Shown: positions 9,031 to 18,692 of the stretch, piece by piece | Numbering within the stretch: the first letter of the stretch is position 1 | Layout: the number at the start of each line of letters is the position of its first letter | Origin: Ottowia testudinis | GTDB lineage: Bacteria; Pseudomonadota; Gammaproteobacteria; Burkholderiales; Burkholderiaceae_C | Direction: 5' to 3' | Assembly (NCBI RefSeq): GCF_017498525.1 | Contig: NZ_CP071796.1 | Location: 1,426,001 to 1,490,000 of the forward strand | Length of the DNA stretch: 64,000 nt | Translations under genes and position numbers: made by a program | The notes under the pieces: generated by a model | What the model saw: the letters and a program-made list of their open reading frames with translations, nothing else | Database searches by the model: none | Told to the model about the DNA's origin: nothing

Positions 9031-10305
9031 TTACCTGTAAACGAGGTCGCGCAAGCCGAGCGACAGCACCGGCACATACGTGATCACCATCAGGCAGACC
9101 AGGATCACGGCGACGAAGGGCAGCAGGTGCCGGATGATCTTGTCAAGCGAGATGCGCGCCACCGTGCAGGCCGCGAACAGGTTCACGCCGAAGGGCGGCG
9201 TGATCATGCCCAGCGCCAGGTTCACCACCATGATCAGCCCGAAGTGCACCGGGTCGATGCCGAAGTGCGCCGCCACCGGCGCCAGGATGGGTGCCAGCAC
9301 GATGATGGCGGCGCTGGTTTCGATGAACATGCCGATGATGAACAGCGCCGCATTCACGCCGAGCAGGAACATGGCGGGGCTTTGCAGCACCTGCTCCAGC
9401 CAGTGGCCGATGGCCTCTGGCACGCCCGCGCGCGTGATGAGAAAGGCGAACAGCCCCGCGTTGGCGATGATGAACATGATCACCGCAGACGATATGACCG
9501 AGCGGCGCAGCACCGGAAACACGTCCTGGAGGCCGATCTCGCGGTAGATCAGCATGCCGACTACCAGCGCGTAGACCACGGCAATGGCCGAGGCCTCGGT
9601 CGGCGTGAAGATGCCGCCGTAGATGCCGCCCAGAATGATGACCGGCATCAGCAGCGCCCAGAACGCCTGCCGGGTGGCCGGCAGCACGCGCAGGCGGCCT
9701 TCGCCGTCGTTCTTGCCCCAGCCCTTCCATTTGCACCAGACCCACACGAACAGCATCAGCGCGCCGCTGATCAGGATGCCCGGGCCGAAGCCGGCGATGA
9801 ACAGCTCGCCGATCGACACCTCGGCCGACACGCCGTACAGAATCATCGGGATCGAGGGCGGAATGATCACGCCCAGCTCGGCGCTGGTGGCCTGCAGCGC
9901 CGCCGCGTAGCTGGTGGGGTAGCCGTGCTTGATCAGCGCCGGGATCAGGATGGCGCCAATGGCGAACGTGGTGGCCACCGACGAGCCCGACACGGCCGCG
10001 AAGATCATGCACGTCAGCACGCAGGTCATCGGCAGACCGCCCTGCACGCCGCCGACGATGCTCTTGGCGAACTCCACCAGCCGGCGCGAGATGCCGCCTG
10101 TTTCCATCAGGTTGCCGGCCAGGATGAAGAAGGGCACGGCCGCCAGCGGAAACTTGTTGATCGAGTTGAAGATCTCCTTGGCCGAGATCAGCATGTTGGC
10201 GTTGGTGACCTGAATGCCGACGATCGCTGCCAGGCCAATGGAGACGGCGACCGAGACACTGAGCGCAAAGCCCAGGATCATCGTGATGAGCATGGCACTG
10301 GTCAT
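9031..10305 (-). CDS. dctM: TRAP transporter large membrane subunit (DctM family)
   Basis: The product is 424 residues with about a dozen hydrophobic helices. It is the cation-coupled permease of a tripartite ATP-independent periplasmic transporter. Typical segments are FPLAAVPFFILAGNLMETGGISRRLVEFA, ELGVIIPPSIPMILYG and VNLALGMITPPFGVNLF. The ATG at 10305 overlaps the dctQ stop as ATGA, indicating translational coupling. Its stop is about 10 bp before the glycine riboswitch, so transcription from the TRAP operon could run into gcvT. The substrate cannot be told from sequence; C4-dicarboxylates or other organic acids are usual. Confidence 0.93.
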   Translation of the reverse strand: MTSAMLITMILGFALSVSVAVSIGLAAIVGIQVTNANMLISAKEIFNSINKFPLAAVPFFILAGNLMETGGISRRLVEFAKSIVGGVQGGLPMTCVLTCMIFAAVSGSSVATTFAIGAILIPALIKHGYPTSYAAALQATSAELGVIIPPSIPMILYGVSAEVSIGELFIAGFGPGILISGALMLFVWVWCKWKGWGKNDGEGRLRVLPATRQAFWALLMPVIILGGIYGGIFTPTEASAIAVVYALVVGMLIYREIGLQDVFPVLRRSVISSAVIMFIIANAGLFAFLITRAGVPEAIGHWLEQVLQSPAMFLLGVNAALFIIGMFIETSAAIIVLAPILAPVAAHFGIDPVHFGLIMVVNLALGMITPPFGVNLFAACTVARISLDKIIRHLLPFVAVILVCLMVITYVPVLSLGLRDLVYR

Positions 10306-10796
10306 TGCGCGGTCTCCAGCTCCATGCGGCGCGGGTCGAGGTAGTTGGCCACGATGGCGATGACCGAGAACACCGCGCCCACCGGCATCGCCACATAGGC
10401 CCAGAACATCGACAGCGATTCCAGCCCCGCCATGGTCTGCACACGGCCGCGCACGGCGTAGTCGTAGCCCCACCACAGGATCAGCAGCATCAGCGTCAGC
10501 GCGGCCAGCGCCACCACCATGTCGAGGATGCGCTTGAAGTGCGTCGGCACGGCGCGGTAGAGCGCGTCCACGCTCACCATCGCGCCCTGGCGAAAGGCCA
10601 TGGGGATGCCCATGAACACCATCCAGATCAGGCTGAAGCGGATCAGCACCTCGGTCCACTCGGCGGGTTGCTCGAGCACGAAGCGGGTGATGACCTGGAA
10701 CACCGCCAGGCCCGAGGCCACGGCCAGCATCAGGCAGGCCAGCAGCATGGCGATGCGCGTGGTCCAGCTTTCAAGGTGGAGGAACAAGGCCTTCAT
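10302..10796 (-). CDS. dctQ: TRAP transporter small membrane subunit (DctQ family)
   Basis: The product is 164 residues with four predicted membrane helices, the standard DctQ architecture. The segments FVLEQPAEWTEVLIRFSLIWMVFMG and FRQGAMVSVDALYRAVP are typical of the family. The ATG at 10796 is preferred; an upstream TTG at 10817 would place the start inside the T tract of a terminator. The gene is preceded by that Rho-independent terminator (10816-10842), which separates it from dctP, and overlaps dctM by 4 bp. Confidence 0.9.
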   Translation of the reverse strand: MKALFLHLESWTTRIAMLLACLMLAVASGLAVFQVITRFVLEQPAEWTEVLIRFSLIWMVFMGIPMAFRQGAMVSVDALYRAVPTHFKRILDMVVALAALTLMLLILWWGYDYAVRGRVQTMAGLESLSMFWAYVAMPVGAVFSVIAIVANYLDPRRMELETAQ

Positions 10797-10815
10797 GGCA
10801 GCTTTGGTCTGAAAC

Positions 10816-10842
10816 AAAAAAAGCCCGCCACGCAGGGCGGGC
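10816..10842 (-). terminator. Rho-independent terminator between dctP and dctQ
   Basis: On the minus strand the stem GCCCGCC, loop TGCGT, then GGCGGGC is followed at once by seven T. This is a perfect 7-bp GC stem with a T tract. It lies downstream of the dctP stop (10887) and just upstream of the dctQ ATG. It would end most transcripts after dctP, with partial read-through feeding dctQM. Confidence 0.85.
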
Positions 10843-10886
10843 GGGCGCGAGGCGCTATTGTAAATAGAGCAACCGTGTCATCCGCA

Positions 10887-11858
10887 TCACTTGAAGTTGC
10901 GGATGCGGTCCAGGTTGGCCTTGCCGAAGTCTTTCTCGAACTGGGCGTTCACGCCGGTCAGCGCGGCGGCGAACTTGGCCTTGTCCACGTTGTCGATCAC
11001 CGTCATGCCCTTGCCGCGCAGGTCGGCCACGCCCTTGGCATCGTCCTCGTCCACGCGCGCGCGGTTGGCCTTGGTGCCTTCCTTGGCGGCGTCGATGAAG
11101 GCCTGCTTGTCGGCGGCGGAGAGCTTGTCGAACGCGGCCTTGTTCATCACGAAGATGGCGGGCGAATACACGTGGCCCGTCAGCGACAAGTGCTTTTGCA
11201 CCTGGTCGAACTTGGCAGAGATGATGACGGGCAGCGGGTTCTCCTGCCCGTCCACCGTGCCTTGCTGCAGCGCCGTGAACACTTCCGGGAAGGCCATCGG
11301 CGTGGTGATGATGCCGAAGGCCTTGTAGGCGGCGATGTGCACCGGGTTCTCCATGGTGCGCATCTTCAGGCCCTTCAAATCGTCAGGGCTGTTGACCGAG
11401 CGCTTGCTGTTGGTCATGTGGCGAAAGCCGTTCTCGGCCCAGGCCAGGGCCTTGAAGCCCTTGGGCTCGAACTTGGCCAGCAGCTCCTGCCCGATCGGGC
11501 CGTCGAGCACAGCGCGCGCGTGCGCCTTGTCGCGGAACAGGAAGGGCACGTCGAGGATCTTGGTCTCGGGAACGAAGTTGGGCACCGGGCCGCTGGAGCT
11601 GAAGGCCAGCTCTTGCGTGCCCAGCTGCACCGCCTCGATCGACTCACGCTCGCCGCCCAAGGCGCCGCTGTAGAAGGTCTGGACCTTGTAGCGTCCGCCG
11701 GTGCGTTTTTCGACTTCTTTGGCAAAGGTGTCGATGGCCACGCCCTGGTGCGAGTTCTGCGCCACCGAGATGCTGATGCGCATCGTGGTCTGCGCGGCGG
11801 CGCCAGCCACCAGGCCGAACGCCAGGCCGAAACCGAGGGCGAGTTGGTGCAACTTCAT
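10887..11858 (-). CDS. dctP: TRAP transporter periplasmic solute-binding protein (DctP family)
   Basis: The product is 323 residues with an N-terminal signal peptide MKLHQLALGFGLAFGLVAGAA ending at AAAQ. The mature protein starts TTMRISISVAQNSHQG. The family landmarks GGERESIEAVQLGTQEL, NPVHIAAYKAFGIITTPMAF and EVFTALQQGTVDGQENP are present; the conserved Arg (KMRTMENP) normally holds the ligand carboxylate. The ATG at 11858 has GGAGAG just upstream. It is the first gene of the dctP-dctQ-dctM set; the terminator after it would make it the most abundant component. Confidence 0.93.
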   Translation of the reverse strand: MKLHQLALGFGLAFGLVAGAAAQTTMRISISVAQNSHQGVAIDTFAKEVEKRTGGRYKVQTFYSGALGGERESIEAVQLGTQELAFSSSGPVPNFVPETKILDVPFLFRDKAHARAVLDGPIGQELLAKFEPKGFKALAWAENGFRHMTNSKRSVNSPDDLKGLKMRTMENPVHIAAYKAFGIITTPMAFPEVFTALQQGTVDGQENPLPVIISAKFDQVQKHLSLTGHVYSPAIFVMNKAAFDKLSAADKQAFIDAAKEGTKANRARVDEDDAKGVADLRGKGMTVIDNVDKAKFAAALTGVNAQFEKDFGKANLDRIRNFK

Positions 11859-12053
11859 GAAAAGCTCTCCTGATCCGAATACAAAACTGCGGGCGTGCAC
11901 GGGGGTGCGCACGGCGGCCGCCATTATGGGCATGCGCGCGCGTCGCGCGCCACGGGGTTTCCGCGCATGGGCCAGCGTGTCCACGGGTCGGGGCTGCTAT
12001 TCAATCAATAGCTTCCCGCGCAGATTCCACCACGACTCGCCGCCAATTTGGCC

Positions 12054-13757
12054 TTACATCCCCGAATAATTCGGCCCGCCGCCGCCCTCGGGCGTGACCC
12101 AGACGATGTTCTGCGTCGGGTCCTTGATGTCGCAGGTCTTGCAGTGCACGCAGTTCTGCGCGTTGATCTGCAGGCGCTGGGCGTTGCCGCCTTTCGATTC
12201 GTCGGGCACGAATTCGTATACACCGGCCGGGCAATAGCGCCCCTCGGGCCCGGCGAACTTGGCCAGGTTGATGTTGACCGGCACCGCCGGGTCTTTCAGC
12301 GTCAGGTGCGCGGGCTGGTTCTCTTCGTGGTTGGTGTTGCTGATGAACACGCTGCTCAGGCGGTCGAAGGTCAGCTTGCCATCGGGCCGGGGGTAGGCGA
12401 TCGGCTGGCACTCGGCAGCAGGCTTCAGTTGCACATGGTCGGGCTCGTGGCGGTGCAGCGTCCAGGGCGCGTGGCCGCGCAGCACGTACTGCTCGAAGCC
12501 GTTCATCAGCGTGCCGGCGGTCAGGCCCTTCTTGAACCAGTTCTTGAAGTTGCGGTCCTTGTTCAGCTCGGCGGCCAGCCAGCTGTGCTCGAAAGCCTCG
12601 GGGTAGGCCGTCAGTTCGTCGTGTTGGCGGCCGGCCGCCACGGCGTCGTAGGCGGCTTCGCCGGCCAGTGCGCCGGTCTTGATGGCGGCGTGGCTGCCCT
12701 TGATGCGGCTGACGTTGAGGTAGCCCGCCTCGCAACCCACCAGCGCGCCGCCGGGGAAGATGGTCTTGGGCAGCGCCAGCACGCCGCCCGCCGTGATGGC
12801 ACGCGCGCCGTAGCTCACGCGCTTGGCGTTCACGTTGCCAGCGTCGTCGGTGAAGTACCACTTCACGCGCGGGTGCGTCTTCCAGCGCTGGAACTCCTCG
12901 AACGGGCTCATGTACGGGTTCTTGTAGTTCAGCCCGATCACGTAGCCGCAATACACCTGGTTGTTTTCGGCGTGGTATAGAAACGCGCCGCCGTAGGTGT
13001 GCTCGTCCATCGGCCAGCCGGCGGTGTGCATCACCAGGCCGGGAGTGTGGCGGCTGGGATCGATCTCCCACAGCTCCTTGATGCCGATGGCGTAGCTTTG
13101 CGGGTCGCTGTTGGCGTCGAGCTTGAAGCGCTCGATTAGCCGGCGGCCCAGGTGGCCGCGCGAGCCTTCGGCAAAGATGGTGTATTTGCCGTGCAGCTCC
13201 ATGCCGAGCTGGAAGTTCTCTGTCGGCTGCCCATCCTTGCCGACACCCATGTTGCCGGTGGCCACGCCTTTGACGCTGCCATCCTCGTTGTAGAGCACCT
13301 CGGCGGCCGCAAAGCCGGGGAAGATTTCCACGCCCAGTTCTTCGGCCTGCGCGGCCAGCCAGCGCACCACGTTGCCCAGGCTGACGATGTAGTTGCCGTG
13401 GTTGTCGGCAAACGGCGGCAGCAGCAGATTGGGCACGCGCGCGCCGCCGCCGTTTTCGTTCAGGAAAACGTAGGCATCGTCGGTCACCAGCTGGTGCAGG
13501 GGCGCGCCTTTTTCCTTCCAGTCGGGGATCAGCTCGGTCAGCGCCTTGGGGTCCATCACCGCGCCGGAGAGGATGTGCGCGCCGGGCTCGGAGCCTTTTT
13601 CGAGCACCACCACCGACACGTCCTGGCCCTTCTCGGCCGCCAGCTGCTTGATGCGGATCGCCGCCGACAGCCCCGCCGGGCCGGCGCCGACGATGACCAC
13701 GTCGTACTCCATCGCTTCACGCGGGCCGTACTGCTGGATGATTTCCTCGGGGGTCAT
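12054..13757 (-). CDS. Electron transfer flavoprotein-ubiquinone oxidoreductase
   Basis: The product is 567 residues, the normal bacterial ETF-QO length. It moves electrons from reduced ETF, produced by acyl-CoA and other dehydrogenases, to ubiquinone at the inner membrane. The FAD site is VVIVGAGPAGLSAAIR near residue 20. The C-terminal 4Fe-4S cysteines are seen in CPAGVYEF and NCVHCKTCDIKDPTQNI, followed by WVTPEGGGGPNYSGM, the classic family ending. The ATG at 13757 (MTPEEIIQQYG) is chosen over upstream in-frame starts. A divergent SDR gene begins 150 bp away. The gene fits the acyl-CoA metabolism genes nearby. Confidence 0.95.
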   Translation of the reverse strand: MTPEEIIQQYGPREAMEYDVVIVGAGPAGLSAAIRIKQLAAEKGQDVSVVVLEKGSEPGAHILSGAVMDPKALTELIPDWKEKGAPLHQLVTDDAYVFLNENGGGARVPNLLLPPFADNHGNYIVSLGNVVRWLAAQAEELGVEIFPGFAAAEVLYNEDGSVKGVATGNMGVGKDGQPTENFQLGMELHGKYTIFAEGSRGHLGRRLIERFKLDANSDPQSYAIGIKELWEIDPSRHTPGLVMHTAGWPMDEHTYGGAFLYHAENNQVYCGYVIGLNYKNPYMSPFEEFQRWKTHPRVKWYFTDDAGNVNAKRVSYGARAITAGGVLALPKTIFPGGALVGCEAGYLNVSRIKGSHAAIKTGALAGEAAYDAVAAGRQHDELTAYPEAFEHSWLAAELNKDRNFKNWFKKGLTAGTLMNGFEQYVLRGHAPWTLHRHEPDHVQLKPAAECQPIAYPRPDGKLTFDRLSSVFISNTNHEENQPAHLTLKDPAVPVNINLAKFAGPEGRYCPAGVYEFVPDESKGGNAQRLQINAQNCVHCKTCDIKDPTQNIVWVTPEGGGGPNYSGM

Positions 13758-13906
13758 GGGGCGCCTCTCATCGTGTTTGAAATAATGGCCGACATTGTCC
13801 GTGGCGCGCGCGGGCGCCCCTGTCGGGTGCGTGACCGATTCTATGCACGCGTCGGGCATCATCGGCGCTCAGTCCGCCAAGCCGCATCTTCCGGAGGAAA
13901 ACCACC

Positions 13907-14689
13907 ATGACCTACAGCATTGATCTATCCGGCCGCGTGGCCTTTGTCACCGGCGCCTCGGGCGGCCTGGGCGCCGAGTTCGCCCGCACCCTGGCGCGGG
14001 CCGGCGCCGGCGTGGTGCTGGCCAGCCGCCGCGTCGAGAAGCTGAAGGATTTGCGCGCCCGCATCGAAGGCGAGGGCGGCGACGCCCACGTGGTCGAGTG
14101 CGACGTGACCGATGTGCAGTCCATCAAGGGCGCGGTGGCGCACGCCGAGACGGAGATGGGCTCGATCGACATCCTGGTCAACAACTCGGGCGTCAGCACC
14201 ACGCAGCGCATTCAGGACGTGGGCGAGGAGGACTACGACTTCATCTTCGACACCAACGTGCGCGGCGCCTTCTTTGTCGCGCAAGAGGTGGGCAAGCGCA
14301 TGATCGCGCGCGCCAAGGGCGCGGCGCCGGGCAGCTTCACGGGCGGGCGCATCATCAACATCGCGTCGATGGCGGGCCTGAAGGTGCTGCCGCAGATCGG
14401 CGTGTACTGCATGAGCAAGGCCGCCGTGATCCAGATGACCAAGGCCATGGCGCTGGAATGGGGGCGCTTCGGCATCAACGTCAACGCCATCTGCCCCGGC
14501 TACATCGACACCGAGATCAATCACCATCACTGGAAGACGGAGCAGGGCCAGAAACTGATCAACATGCTGCCGCGCAAGCGCGTGGGCGAGCCGAAGGATT
14601 TGGACGCCGTGCTGATGATGCTGGCCAGTGACCAGAGCCATTTCGTCAACGGGGCGGTGATTGCGGCGGACGATGGGTTTGCGGTTTGA
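13907..14689 (+). CDS. Short-chain dehydrogenase/reductase
   Basis: The product is 260 residues. The cofactor motif TGASGGLGAEFA is at residues 15-26, NNSG follows at about 90, and the catalytic Ser, YCMSK Tyr and Lys are present. ICPGYIDTEI follows. These are the marks of a classical SDR with a Rossmann fold. SRR after the second strand suggests NADP preference. The ribosome binding site CGGAGGAAA lies 8 bp before the ATG. The substrate is unknown; a 3-oxoacyl or 3-hydroxyacyl compound is plausible given the nearby ETF-QO and thioesterase. Confidence 0.9.
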   Translation: MTYSIDLSGRVAFVTGASGGLGAEFARTLARAGAGVVLASRRVEKLKDLRARIEGEGGDAHVVECDVTDVQSIKGAVAHAETEMGSIDILVNNSGVSTTQRIQDVGEEDYDFIFDTNVRGAFFVAQEVGKRMIARAKGAAPGSFTGGRIINIASMAGLKVLPQIGVYCMSKAAVIQMTKAMALEWGRFGINVNAICPGYIDTEINHHHWKTEQGQKLINMLPRKRVGEPKDLDAVLMMLASDQSHFVNGAVIAADDGFAV

Positions 14690-14698
14690 AGTCATTCG

Positions 14699-14785
14699 AG
14701 CAGCCGAACATCCAAACAGCCGGACGCAGAGGACGCAAAGGTTTCGCAAAGGACGCAAAAGGAATACCAAATTTCCTGTTTTGTC
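14699..14785 (+). repeat. Repeat B, copy 1 (CGCAAAG-rich intergenic repeat)
   Basis: The stretch holds GGACGCAAAGGTTTCGCAAA followed by GGACGCAAAAGGAA and a partly complementary arm, TTTCCTGTTTTGTCC. The same core recurs at 16375-16446 and, reversed, at 57950-58062. It is preceded by a short ACATCC-rich flank, also shared with the other copies. Function unknown; it can form a hairpin. Confidence 0.75.
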
Positions 14786-14798
14786 CTCGCGCGCAGAT

Positions 14799-14883
14799 AA
14801 ATTGGGGTCGGATTCCGATTTCCGGGGCGATGCCTTTGAATGCACGCACAGGCTTGCAGGAAATCGGACTCTGACCCCAATTT
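14799..14883. repeat. Long REP-like inverted repeat
   Basis: The left arm AAATTGGGGTCGGATTCCGA (14799 on, arm to 14823) and the right arm (14859-14883, reading GGAAATCGGACTCTGACCCC then AATTT) are imperfect inverted copies separated by 35 bases. The TTGGGGTCAGAGTC type of arm is typical of REP sequences linked to REP-associated tyrosine transposases. No such transposase gene is beside it here. It directly follows repeat B, as a related remnant does behind the IS110 element. Confidence 0.8.
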
Positions 14884-14937
14884 GTCGGCACTCCACCCAA
14901 ACCCCATGCCCACGCGCGGCGCTTTGATAACTGTCCC

Positions 14938-15855
14938 ATGCTGACTGGCATCCTCGCCGGGTTGGCCGCGGGCGCGCTGTGGGGCCTGGTGTTCGTCGCC
15001 CCGCGCATGGTGGCGGGCTTTGCGGGCATCGACCTGACGGCCGGGCGATTTGTCGTTTATGGGTTGGTCTCGGTCGCGGTGCTGGCCGTGTCATGGCGGC
15101 GCGCACGCAAGCCGACCTTGCAGCAGGCCTGGGGCGCGCTGTGGCTCAGCGTGCTGGGCTTTACTGGCTACTACTGGATTCTGGTGCTGGCGATTCGGGA
15201 CGCTGGCACGGAGATGCCGGCGCTCATCGTCGGCACCATTCCCATCTGGGTCATGCTGCTGGGCAAGCCGCACGGGCTGCACTGGGCGGCGCTGGTGCCG
15301 GGCTTGCTGCTCACGCTCGCCGGCTTGTTTTTCATGGCAAAAGGCACGCTTGTCCACGCGGAATCTGCGCCAGAAGCTATCAACACCATAGCAAATCAAT
15401 CTGCCTACTGGCGCGGCATCGGCCTGGCCGTGGCCGCCATGGCGTGCTGGACGGCGTTTTCGCTGCTCAACGCCGCGTGGCTGCGCCGGCACCCCCAAGT
15501 CGGCGCCACCGACTGGGCCAACTGGCTGGGCGTGGCGACGGGGCTGGGCGGGCTCTTGCTGGCGCTCACGCTGGGCTCGCCATTACCGAATCTCATGGCG
15601 CAACCCGGCTGGCCGCTGTTCGCGCTGATCGTGGTGGCCATCGGCTTTGGCAGCAGCTGGCTGGCCACCATCTTGTGGAACATCGCCAGTCAAAAGCTCT
15701 CGGCCAGCCTGTGCGGGCAGCTCATCGTCAGCGAGACGCTGTTCGCGCTGGTGTATTCGTTTCTGTGGGACCATCGTTGGCCCACCTTCACGCAATGGGC
15801 GGCAGCGGCGTTGTTCACCGCCGGCATCCTGGCATCTATCAAGGCACACCGATGA
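14938..15855 (+). CDS. DMT-superfamily transporter (EamA family)
   Basis: The product is 305 residues with ten predicted membrane helices, the EamA double-repeat layout. It begins MLTGILAGLAAGALWGLVFV, the usual family opening, and the second repeat ends near SETLFALVYSFLWDHRWP. Such proteins export amino acids or small metabolites; the substrate cannot be inferred. Codons near 15355-15400 resemble a piece of repeat A and encode a hydrophilic loop (ESAPEAINTIANQSAY) between helices. The stop overlaps the next gene as ATGA, so the two are likely co-translated. Confidence 0.85.
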   Translation: MLTGILAGLAAGALWGLVFVAPRMVAGFAGIDLTAGRFVVYGLVSVAVLAVSWRRARKPTLQQAWGALWLSVLGFTGYYWILVLAIRDAGTEMPALIVGTIPIWVMLLGKPHGLHWAALVPGLLLTLAGLFFMAKGTLVHAESAPEAINTIANQSAYWRGIGLAVAAMACWTAFSLLNAAWLRRHPQVGATDWANWLGVATGLGGLLLALTLGSPLPNLMAQPGWPLFALIVVAIGFGSSWLATILWNIASQKLSASLCGQLIVSETLFALVYSFLWDHRWPTFTQWAAAALFTAGILASIKAHR

Positions 15856-16274
15856 AGATAGAAATCCCTGAAAAGAAAAAGCTGGTGTTCGAAACCCGCA
15901 TCGCCGTGCGCTGGGGCGACATGGACGCCATGGGCCACCTGAACAACACCACCTACTTCCGCTACATGGAAACGGCGCGCATCGACTGGTTCCGCGCCAT
16001 CGGCTGCGTGCCAGATGCGCAAGGCGAAGGGCCGGTGATTGTTAACGCGTTCTGCAACTTCTACCGCCAGTTCGAATACCCCGACGAGGTGCTGCTGAAG
16101 ATGTACGTCAGCGACCCCGGCCGCACCACCTTCGAAAGCTGGGCCACGATGGAGAAAGTGGCCGAGCCCGGCGTGGTGTGCGCGGCAGGCGGCGCGACCA
16201 CCATCTGGGTCAACTTTCCGCAGCAGAAGGCGGTGACGCTGCCGGACTGGCTGCGCGCCGTCGTCAGCGACTGA
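15852..16274 (+). CDS. Acyl-CoA thioesterase, hotdog fold (4HBT family)
   Basis: The product is 140 residues. It shows VRWGDMDAMGHLNNTTYFRYME, the conserved 4HBT segment with the catalytic Asp and the GHLNN turn, followed by the long helix RIDWFRAIG. Enzymes of this type hydrolyse acyl-CoA or aromatic acyl-CoA thioesters in the cytoplasm. The start overlaps the stop of the transporter by 4 bp (ATGA), which fixes the ATG at 15852. Repeat A lies directly downstream of its stop. Confidence 0.88.
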   Translation: MKIEIPEKKKLVFETRIAVRWGDMDAMGHLNNTTYFRYMETARIDWFRAIGCVPDAQGEGPVIVNAFCNFYRQFEYPDEVLLKMYVSDPGRTTFESWATMEKVAEPGVVCAAGGATTIWVNFPQQKAVTLPDWLRAVVSD

Positions 16275-16275
16275 T

Positions 16276-16332
16276 TCAATATCAAATACCCCGCGAGTCG
16301 AGGTAAATCAAGCGCGAGCAGCTATCAAATTT
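16276..16332 (-). repeat. Repeat A copy
   Basis: The copy reads ...AAATCAAGCGCGAGCAGCTATCAAATTTG, the 3' half of repeat A on the plus strand (element orientation minus). The first half is degenerate. It begins right after the thioesterase stop. Confidence 0.75.
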
Positions 16333-16344
16333 GCTTGATTAGAT

Positions 16345-16446
16345 CCGGACATCGGACAGCCAAACATCCTCATGCCAAGGACGCAAAGGTTTCGCAGAGG
16401 ACGCAGAAGAAACATCCAAAGGTTTTCTGTATTTTTTGCGTCCTTG
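16345..16446 (+). repeat. Repeat B, copy 2, interrupted by IS110
   Basis: The core AAGGACGCAAAGGTTTCGCA recurs here, followed by GGACGCAGAAGAAA and TTTTCTGTATTTTTTGCGTCC. Compared with the reversed copy at 57950-58062, the alignment stops at CCTTG (16446) and resumes at CGTCCGGATATTGGG (17599 on). The IS110 element therefore sits inside this repeat. Confidence 0.75.
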
Positions 16447-17578
<1,132 letters not shown>

Positions 17579-17648
17579 CAGGTAAGACGGTTGCTCTGCG
17601 TCCGGATATTGGGGTCTGAGACTCATTGCTAATCAGGCAAATTTGTAG

Positions 17649-18692
17649 TTAGGCCATCGATTCGCTGCGTGCCGGCGTGGCGTCCGGCCGGGCCGTCAAG
17701 CGCACCAGCGCCTGCTCGAACTGGCGCGTGGCGGCCGGCCAGTTGAATTGCTCGGCGTGCCGCCGCACACCATCGCGCGGTTTGCCCAGCGCCGCCAGGC
17801 AAGCGGCGCGCAGGTCGTTGTCGATCACGCCGCCGCCCGAGTCGTGCCCCACCACGTCGATCGGCCCTGGCACCGGGTAGGCGGCCACCGGCGTGCCGCA
17901 GGCCATCGACTCGGCCATTACCAGGCCGAAGGTGTCGGTCACGCTGGGAAACACCATCACGTCGGCGCTGCGGTACACGGTGGCCAGATCGTCCCCGCTC
18001 AACACGCCGAACCAGCGTGCCTGGGGGTATTGCGCCTTCAACCGGGCCTCGGCCGGGCCGGTGCCGGCCACCCATTTCTCGCCGGGCAGATCCAGCTCCA
18101 GAAACTTGTGGACCTGCTTTTCCACCGCCAGCCGGCCGACGTACAAGAACACCGGGCTGGCGGTGCGCTCCAGGCGAGGGCCTTCGGGCGAAAACGCGTC
18201 CAGATTCACCCCCCGCGACCACAGGCGCGCCTGCGTGAAGCCGCGCGCCTTCAGGTCATCGACGATGGCCGGCGTGGGCGCCAGCGTGGCGCGGCCTGCG
18301 TTGTGGAACTTGCGCAGTAGCGCATAGCTCAGACCCAGCGGCACCCGCACGCGGGCGTGCACGTACTCAGGAAAGCGGCTGTGGTACGCGGTGGTAAAGG
18401 GCCAGCCGCGCTGCAACGCCACGCCGCGCGCGGCCCAGCCCAGCGGCCCTTCGGTGGCGATGTGCAGGCAGTCGGGCGCCACCGCGTCGATGCGGCGCGC
18501 CACCGCGGCCTTGGTGGCGAGCGCCAGCGAAATTTCGGGGTAGGTCGGGCAGGGCACCGACTTGAAATCGAGCGGCGAGAGGATGTGCGTGGCGTGCCCC
18601 ATCTCCTGCAAATGCCGCGTGGTCATCTTCAGCGTGCGCACCACGCCGTTGACCTGCGGCTCCCAGGCGTCAGTGACGATCATGATTTTCAT
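17649..18692 (-). CDS. Glycosyltransferase family 4 (GT-B fold)
   Basis: The product is 347 residues. The start MKIMIVTDAWEPQVNGVVRT is typical of bacterial mannosyl/glucosyl transferases related to GtfA and PimB. Also seen are AYHSRFPEYVHAR, the GRLAVEKQ donor-side motif and FPSVTDTFGLVMAESMACGTPVAA, the E-x7-E region that binds the nucleotide sugar. It works in the cytoplasm or at the inner membrane face on a lipid or glycolipid acceptor. GGAGAGC lies before the ATG. lplT ends in a 4-bp overlap with its start, linking it to lysophospholipid handling. Confidence 0.88.
   Translation of the reverse strand: MKIMIVTDAWEPQVNGVVRTLKMTTRHLQEMGHATHILSPLDFKSVPCPTYPEISLALATKAAVARRIDAVAPDCLHIATEGPLGWAARGVALQRGWPFTTAYHSRFPEYVHARVRVPLGLSYALLRKFHNAGRATLAPTPAIVDDLKARGFTQARLWSRGVNLDAFSPEGPRLERTASPVFLYVGRLAVEKQVHKFLELDLPGEKWVAGTGPAEARLKAQYPQARWFGVLSGDDLATVYRSADVMVFPSVTDTFGLVMAESMACGTPVAAYPVPGPIDVVGHDSGGGVIDNDLRAACLAALGKPRDGVRRHAEQFNWPAATRQFEQALVRLTARPDATPARSESMA

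Noticed and set aside
8254-10344. A 696-codon plus-strand open frame across gcvT, the riboswitch and dctM
   Set aside because: It crosses a riboswitch and two clear genes, and its translation (many His, Asp, Arg, Gln) is typical of a high-GC antisense shadow.
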